A DNA stretch of 64,000 nt, taken from assembly GCA_937120495.1 (NCBI GenBank), contig CAKZJW010000018.1, positions 1-64,000 of the forward strand. Reading direction: 5' to 3'. The notes under the pieces are model-generated. The model was not told the DNA's origin. It made no database searches and saw only the letters and a list, made by a program, of their open reading frames with translations. The position numbers and the translations under genes are program-made. This DNA is from an uncultured Oligoflexia bacterium. Lineage in GTDB: Bacteria; Bdellovibrionota; Bacteriovoracia; Bacteriovoracales; Bacteriovoracaceae. Shown piece after piece: positions 59,635 through 64,000 of this stretch (positions are counted from its first letter, which is position 1; every line of letters starts with the position of its first letter).

Positions 59635-61327
59635 CTTCATATTTTTGTGTTTCATTCATTTTCTCAGAGCCATCATCATTAACTAACATTCTAGTGTGAC
59701 CTTGATTTGAGAGTCCTTGAAGCTTCGTGTTGTAAAAATATTTTTTCTTACTTCTAAAAGGCTCTCTGATCTTAGAGGGATGCGGATATCCATTTTTATT
59801 GAAATCAAAATCTGTTTTTGGGTCAACACTCTCAACTGCGATATAGTTTTTAACTCTCTTAAAGTCTGGAGTTATGACCTCATATAGTGAAGGCGCAGAA
59901 TTGTTGTGGAAGTATGGCCATCGAGACCAAATACCAACTAGTGGAGGTGGTACGTATCCTTTTTGAGGAGTAACAATTGTTTTAATTGATTTCGAAATTT
60001 TTAATTTATTTAAATCTTTTGCGAAGTACTTCATTCCTTCATAGCGAAGTGGATCAGTTCCAATGTCAATTACAGGAGTCTTCTTGTGATACCAAACTTT
60101 TGTCGTTTCAATAGCTTCTTCATAAGAGACAGTACTATTATCACTCCAGCCTTTTTGATATTCACCATGGCAGCCAGAACAAGTTTTTAAAAATATTTTT
60201 TCTCCACGCTTTGCTTTTGCAATATCAATTCGTCTTGGAAAGAAATCATTATATCTTGGAGCTTCTGTATTAAAAACATAAGCTGTTAGCTCATCAACTT
60301 TGTTTTTATTATCAAGAAGCCAATTTTCAAGTTTCTTTAAGTCTACACCTCGGCCAATTTCATTCCATAAAAAATTTGTATGAATAGGGTTTCCAGATTC
60401 AATTGAACCATCACTCAGCCAACGAGTTTTATATTTTACGTTCCACCATACAGCAGGTTTAGAGTCAGCAGGCTTCTTGTCGAATCCTGATTTTCTAGGA
60501 CGTCTTTGAAACTTTTTAGAAAAGCTTGCGTATTCATCTTCTGCTCTTAGAGACAATGAGAGACCTACTTGAGCCAGTGATGTATCAAGACCCAGGACAA
60601 TTGGTTTTTTTATGCCAATTGATTTAAGAGCATTTTTAGTTCTTTTAAAAATATACATTTCTTCTTTTGAAGCTTTAAAAAAGCTTTTATATAGGGCTGA
60701 TGGAACTTTTGAGACAAGCTTTTTACCAAGATGGAAAAACTCGTTTGCAGTTGGGAATCTATTTGTTAGTCCAATTATTTTTTTGCCAAACAAATTATTG
60801 CTGTGGCAAGCAGCACAGCTGAAAGTTATTCCTCTTGCATTATCTTTTCCAAAAATAGTAACACCCATGGCCTCTTTTTCTAATTCTCCCATAAATGGAA
60901 TTAAGTTTGGACCTCTTTGAGTTTCAAACTCTGGATATTGATGAAGGCCAAGCTTTGAATAAATATCTTGAATACTTTTAAATTTGCTTATGTCTTGAGA
61001 CGCTCTGTAGATAAATCTTCTAAGAGGAGAGCCTTGTTCATTTTTAAAAAAGTTCTCAAGAGATTTAAGAGGTATTTGCATTGGAGTTATTTCTACTGGA
61101 TAAGACATTACATGTCTGGCACCTTCGTTAATGTAGTTGAATACTTGTGATTCAGAGAGCTCATAGATATTTTTTCTATTCCCATCTTTATAACACACTT
61201 TATGTCCGTGAGAGTCCTTACACTTTTCAATTCCGGGAAGTTCAGCTGAACTAGACCAGTCTTGTGCGTAAACAATATTTGTCGAATATAGGGCAAGTGC
61301 TAGAAAAGCGTAAGTAATTGATTTCAT
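59609..61327 (-). CDS. Secreted diheme cytochrome c (CcpA/RoxA-like)
   Basis: About 572 residues from ATG 61327 (GGAG 6 bases upstream), with a signal peptide (MKSITYAFLALALYSTNIVYA). It has two heme sites, CAACHSNN (about 170) and CSGCHGEY (about 390). The C-terminal features YFHNNSAPSLYEVITP, GLSNQGHTR and EFLKTL are those of large diheme peroxidase-like proteins such as RoxA-type. Acts in the periplasm, in peroxide or other oxidation chemistry. The substrate cannot be told. It overlaps the FHA gene by 26 bases. The 285 bases upstream (61328-61612) hold only weak candidate promoter elements. Confidence 0.8.
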   Translation of the reverse strand: MKSITYAFLALALYSTNIVYAQDWSSSAELPGIEKCKDSHGHKVCYKDGNRKNIYELSESQVFNYINEGARHVMSYPVEITPMQIPLKSLENFFKNEQGSPLRRFIYRASQDISKFKSIQDIYSKLGLHQYPEFETQRGPNLIPFMGELEKEAMGVTIFGKDNARGITFSCAACHSNNLFGKKIIGLTNRFPTANEFFHLGKKLVSKVPSALYKSFFKASKEEMYIFKRTKNALKSIGIKKPIVLGLDTSLAQVGLSLSLRAEDEYASFSKKFQRRPRKSGFDKKPADSKPAVWWNVKYKTRWLSDGSIESGNPIHTNFLWNEIGRGVDLKKLENWLLDNKNKVDELTAYVFNTEAPRYNDFFPRRIDIAKAKRGEKIFLKTCSGCHGEYQKGWSDNSTVSYEEAIETTKVWYHKKTPVIDIGTDPLRYEGMKYFAKDLNKLKISKSIKTIVTPQKGYVPPPLVGIWSRWPYFHNNSAPSLYEVITPDFKRVKNYIAVESVDPKTDFDFNKNGYPHPSKIREPFRSKKKYFYNTKLQGLSNQGHTRMLVNDDGSEKMNETQKYEVIEFLKTL

Positions 61328-61612
61328 ATATAACTCCATTTATATACATGAAATCATGTCAATCATGGGGTGGCACTGTCAACTTAAATAAAATGATATT
61401 GCCTAATGTTAACTGGCGAAAATAAGGGCAATTAAGCATTTTGTAAATTTTCTGGATTTATTTAATTTCTGACTCAGAGTACACTCAGACAAGACTAATG
61501 GGGTTTTAGTTGCTTTTGACCCCAGAAGTACCTCCCAGTAATAAGTGGCTTCTCTTTTATTTGTGAATTGCTTTGCAAGTATTGAGAACCATTTATTACT
61601 AAGGATTTTAGC

Positions 61613-62105
61613 CTATATAGATTCGATTACTTCAGTAAATTGTTTAACACTAAATGGAACACTTAAATAAGCGTTTGCACCAGCTTTTGATTTTTGGTGA
61701 GCATCAGCTTTTGCCTTAGATAATCCTTTTGCCACGATGATAGTCTTAGCACTTGGAAACTTAGCTTTGATTTGAGTAGAGAGCTGATTTACGGCCTTTG
61801 GAGCAGCATTGTAGTGAAAGATAACAACTATGCTTTGGCCCGACTGTAGATAGTTATTAAGGTCTTTAAGTTCGCTAATTATATTGAACTCATAGTTATC
61901 CTGGGGAAGTTTAGGCGCAAGTTTAGAGAAGTATTGCGAAGAATAGTCAAAAAAGACGATCTTTGGTTTTTCAGTTCCTAGTAAGTCTACTTCATCTTCA
62001 ATTTCTTCTTCAAGTGAAAGCTCATTTGAAGAGGAGGCTATATTAGGGGATGTCTCGTCGTGGACAGCAAATTCGATATCTTGATCGATAGTATCGACTT
62101 GCTTT
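61613..62105 (-). CDS. Receiver-like domain protein, N terminus truncated at a contig junction
   Basis: The frame ends at 61613 and shows a receiver-like fold: PKIVFFDYSSQYF, with the central Asp replaced or shifted (FHYNAAPKA in the usual phospho-Asp strand), IIVAKGLSKAKADAHQKSKAGANAYLSVPFS with the conserved K-P-like end. The phosphoacceptor is missing or displaced, so it is a pseudo-receiver. An acidic region precedes it. Reading upstream, the open frame runs on to an ATG at 62167, but the last 20 or so codons are antisense to a histidine kinase signal peptide. The true N terminus is lost at about 62095-62112. Confidence 0.6.
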
Positions 62106-64000
62106 TTACTGGCAAGCTCGTGGGCGTTTGCCGATCCAGTTCTGGATATTAATGCCGATAAACGCATTTACTTAAAGGATTCAGCCCAGGTCCTTGTTCC
62201 CTCTTTAAACACTGCCTCTGTTGACGATGTTATAAATCACTATTCCGACCCTAAGTATTGGTCTTCCCAGTCGGTCAGTAGCTCTAGAGGGCTTCAATAC
62301 AATGAGCTATTCTGGAGTCGAATCACAGTGCGCAACAGCACTCAAAAAGCGCTGTCGTTTTATCTCGTTTGCCCTGAGCCAACCACCAATGTATTACACA
62401 TTGGTCTGGTTAAAAATGGTCAGGTGGAACAACAGTGGCTCACTGGCAGTAATTTCCCCTATTCGCAGCGACCAATCGATCACCAACAATTTTTATTTCC
62501 GTTTGAGCTTGCCCCTGGAGAGAGTGCTAGCCTGATTGCCGGAGCACAACATCGCAGTGTGCAAAATATATTGCGGGTAGAAGAGCAGTCTAGTTACTGG
62601 CGGCGTATGCTTTACGCTGAGCTGGGTAATGGTATTTATCTTGGTTCTGCAGGCCTACTATCACTGTTTATTCTGTTTATGACTTTGATTAACGGCAAAA
62701 GTGAGTTCTGGTTTTTCTATGGCTGTGTGCTGAGTAGTGTTGCACATAATTTAGTTACCGGCGGCTACCTTGATAAGTATTTACTGGCAAACATCGGTGG
62801 CATTAGTGGCCCCACAGCAATTATAACGACGAATATTACCTATCTTTTTTATGTTCTGTTCACGATTAGTTTTCTGGAATTTCTGCTACGCAATAAAAAG
62901 TGGTTGGTGGCCTTAGGTCGCCTATATATATTCTTTAATATTGCAACTAGCGTAATGATTATTTTTAGCCCTGCCTTCTTGAAGGTGCCAATGCTTCTGT
63001 CTAGCGTCGGATTAGCGCTTGTTTTATTAATATGTATGTGGATTTATAGTTTGTTTGGCGCATTTACTGGCCATATGCGCTCACGGTATTTTGCCATTGC
63101 CGCGCTATTCTACTTAGTACCTATGCTTATCGGTAGCTATTTCGCCTACTATTTATCAATTCATGAAGTTCCATGGTGGGCAAAGGTAAAAAGCTACGAA
63201 GTGGCAATTGCGATTGGTTTTTACATTGCTCTGCTGAATGAGTTGAGAAAGAGTCGACTGCAAGAAACCTTTGCCCTGCAACAGGCAGAGGCAAAAACTA
63301 ATTTTTTCGCCACCATGAGTCATGAACTGAGAACGCCACTTAACGGTGTTATTGGTATGGCCGAGCTGTTAGAGAAAACAGACCAGACACCTACGCAAAA
63401 AAAATATTCAGATATTATTATCAGTTCTGGCAATGTCCTACTGAAGCTAATTAATGACATTTTAGATTTAACCAAAATGTCAGAGAATAAATTGATCCTT
63501 GAGGAAAGCCCCTATGATCTGGATCAATTGCTATTAGACTGTGTAGCGTCCTTCGTGCCACTAATGTACAAAAAGAACATCCCCTTATATATCAACTTGC
63601 AGCCGGGCATGCCGTTGCACTATATCGGTGACCAACACCGCATGCGCCAGTTAGTTTATAACCTGATTAACAATGCCTTAAAGTTTACGAATGAGGGCAG
63701 TGTGACCGTAAATGTAAGCATCGAAGCGTCGCAGCAGACAGGTAGCGTTTCATTACTTATCGCTATTACCGATACCGGTGCAGGGATTGAACCCGATTTT
63801 CAACAAGCCATTTTTAAACAATTCACTCAGGCGGATGCCGCAACTACACGCAACCATGGCGGTACCGGCTTGGGGCTGGCCATATGCCACTCTATTGTAG
63901 AGGTAATGGGCGGCAGCATTGACCTAGCTAGTGAAGTGGGGGTTGGGAGTACTTTTACAATTGAATTACCGGTACTCGTCGATGAAGCAGGCGACCTGCA
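62100..64000 (+). CDS. 7TMR-DISM hybrid-type sensor histidine kinase (partial at both ends, foreign-looking)
   Basis: An open frame (phase of 62124) runs without stop to the right edge. It begins with the tail of a signal peptide (FLLASSWAFA before ADPVLD), then a 7TMR-DISMED2 sensor domain (about 62130-62580), seven membrane helices (about 62610-63240), a HisKA domain with FFATMSHELRTPLNG (His codon at 63321), and a HATPase with NLINNALKF, DTGAGI and GGTGLGLAI. The start codon is lost in the junction with the gene on the opposite strand at about 62100. The GC content is visibly higher than that of the core, like the NRPS fragment on the left. Gammaproteobacterial relatives are expected. Confidence 0.8.

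Noticed and set aside
60612-60920. Plus-strand frame inside the diheme cytochrome
   Set aside because: Antisense to the conserved heme region; product has no family features.
61500-61523. GGGGT...ACCCC pairing as a terminator
   Set aside because: Only a 5-base stem with a 14-base loop and no U-run; too weak to support.
1-64000. CRISPR arrays, tRNA or rRNA genes, insertion sequences, prophage
   Set aside because: Looked for repeated spacers, cloverleaf ends and transposase or integrase motifs by eye; none found.

Overview
The window is an AT-rich, densely packed bacterial chromosome segment. Its gene content resembles marine Bdellovibrionota, probably the Bacteriovorax/Halobacteriovorax group. 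That placement is inferred from AT-rich coding, strong AAGGA-type ribosome sites, an AmpG-type muropeptide permease, many small lipoproteins, and a fibre-like protein with a prepilin leader, YadA-like head repeats and an S74 chaperone domain under a textbook sigma-28 promoter. No rRNA, tRNA, CRISPR array, transposase or phage module was found.

The ends do not belong with the core. At the left, about 1-290 is the C-terminal part of a GbsR/MarR-type regulator (Bacteroidota-like). About 290-1172 is NRPS condensation/epimerisation sequence spanning two genes (gammaproteobacterial-like, visibly more GC-rich). About 1173-1673 is the first half of a family-2 glycosyltransferase that matches the core. 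At the right, from about 62100, a receiver-like gene stops abruptly against a GC-richer 7TMR-DISM histidine kinase on the opposite strand. Each switch falls inside a gene, so contig chimerism is the leading explanation and the ends should not be read as native context.

Core layout: 1.7-4.5 kb, DUF167 protein, solitary cytosine-5 DNA methyltransferase, AmpG permease. 4.5-6.5 kb, two lipoproteins, one with ankyrin repeats. 6.6-13.5 kb, an aerobic respiration operon (cytochrome c, ctaA, SCO, coxB with fused cytochrome c, coxA, coxC, coxD, ctaB), followed by pepN. 16.1-17.1 kb, a lipoprotein gene apparently split by a poly-A frameshift behind a sigma-28 promoter. 17.1-19.5 kb, a flippase-like membrane protein and a conserved protein of unknown function. 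19.7 kb, a 34-residue membrane peptide. 19.9-40.0 kb, a large glycan assembly region: a tightly overlapping eight-gene operon (GT-C enzymes, GT-C/kinase fusion, HAD phosphatase, class II aldolase, duplicated nucleotidyltransferase, GT2, GDPD-like protein), two more GT-C proteins, two asparagine-synthetase-like amidotransferases beside an Amt channel, a polyprenyl-phosphate-type GT2 and a nucleotide-sugar dehydrogenase. Together these could make and export a surface glycan containing an unusual activated small sugar/polyol and amidated uronic acids; this is inference.

40-62 kb is mostly housekeeping and envelope genes: lipoate ligase, L33, O-methyltransferase, DUF4340, PilZ-like protein, subtilase, L28, transketolase, small phosphatase, 2OG oxygenase, trypsin-like protease, an SPL-like radical SAM protein overlapping a nucleosidase-like gene, aldo/keto reductase, GT2, HAD 5'-nucleotidase, two related FHA proteins, a YbaK-type deacylase, the fibre protein and a diheme cytochrome.

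Unusual expression signals recur: a probable ATA start (lplA), a probable ATT or ATA start (a GT2), two genes whose -10 box sits 6 bases before the ATG with no Shine-Dalgarno sequence, and seven tail-to-tail gene overlaps.
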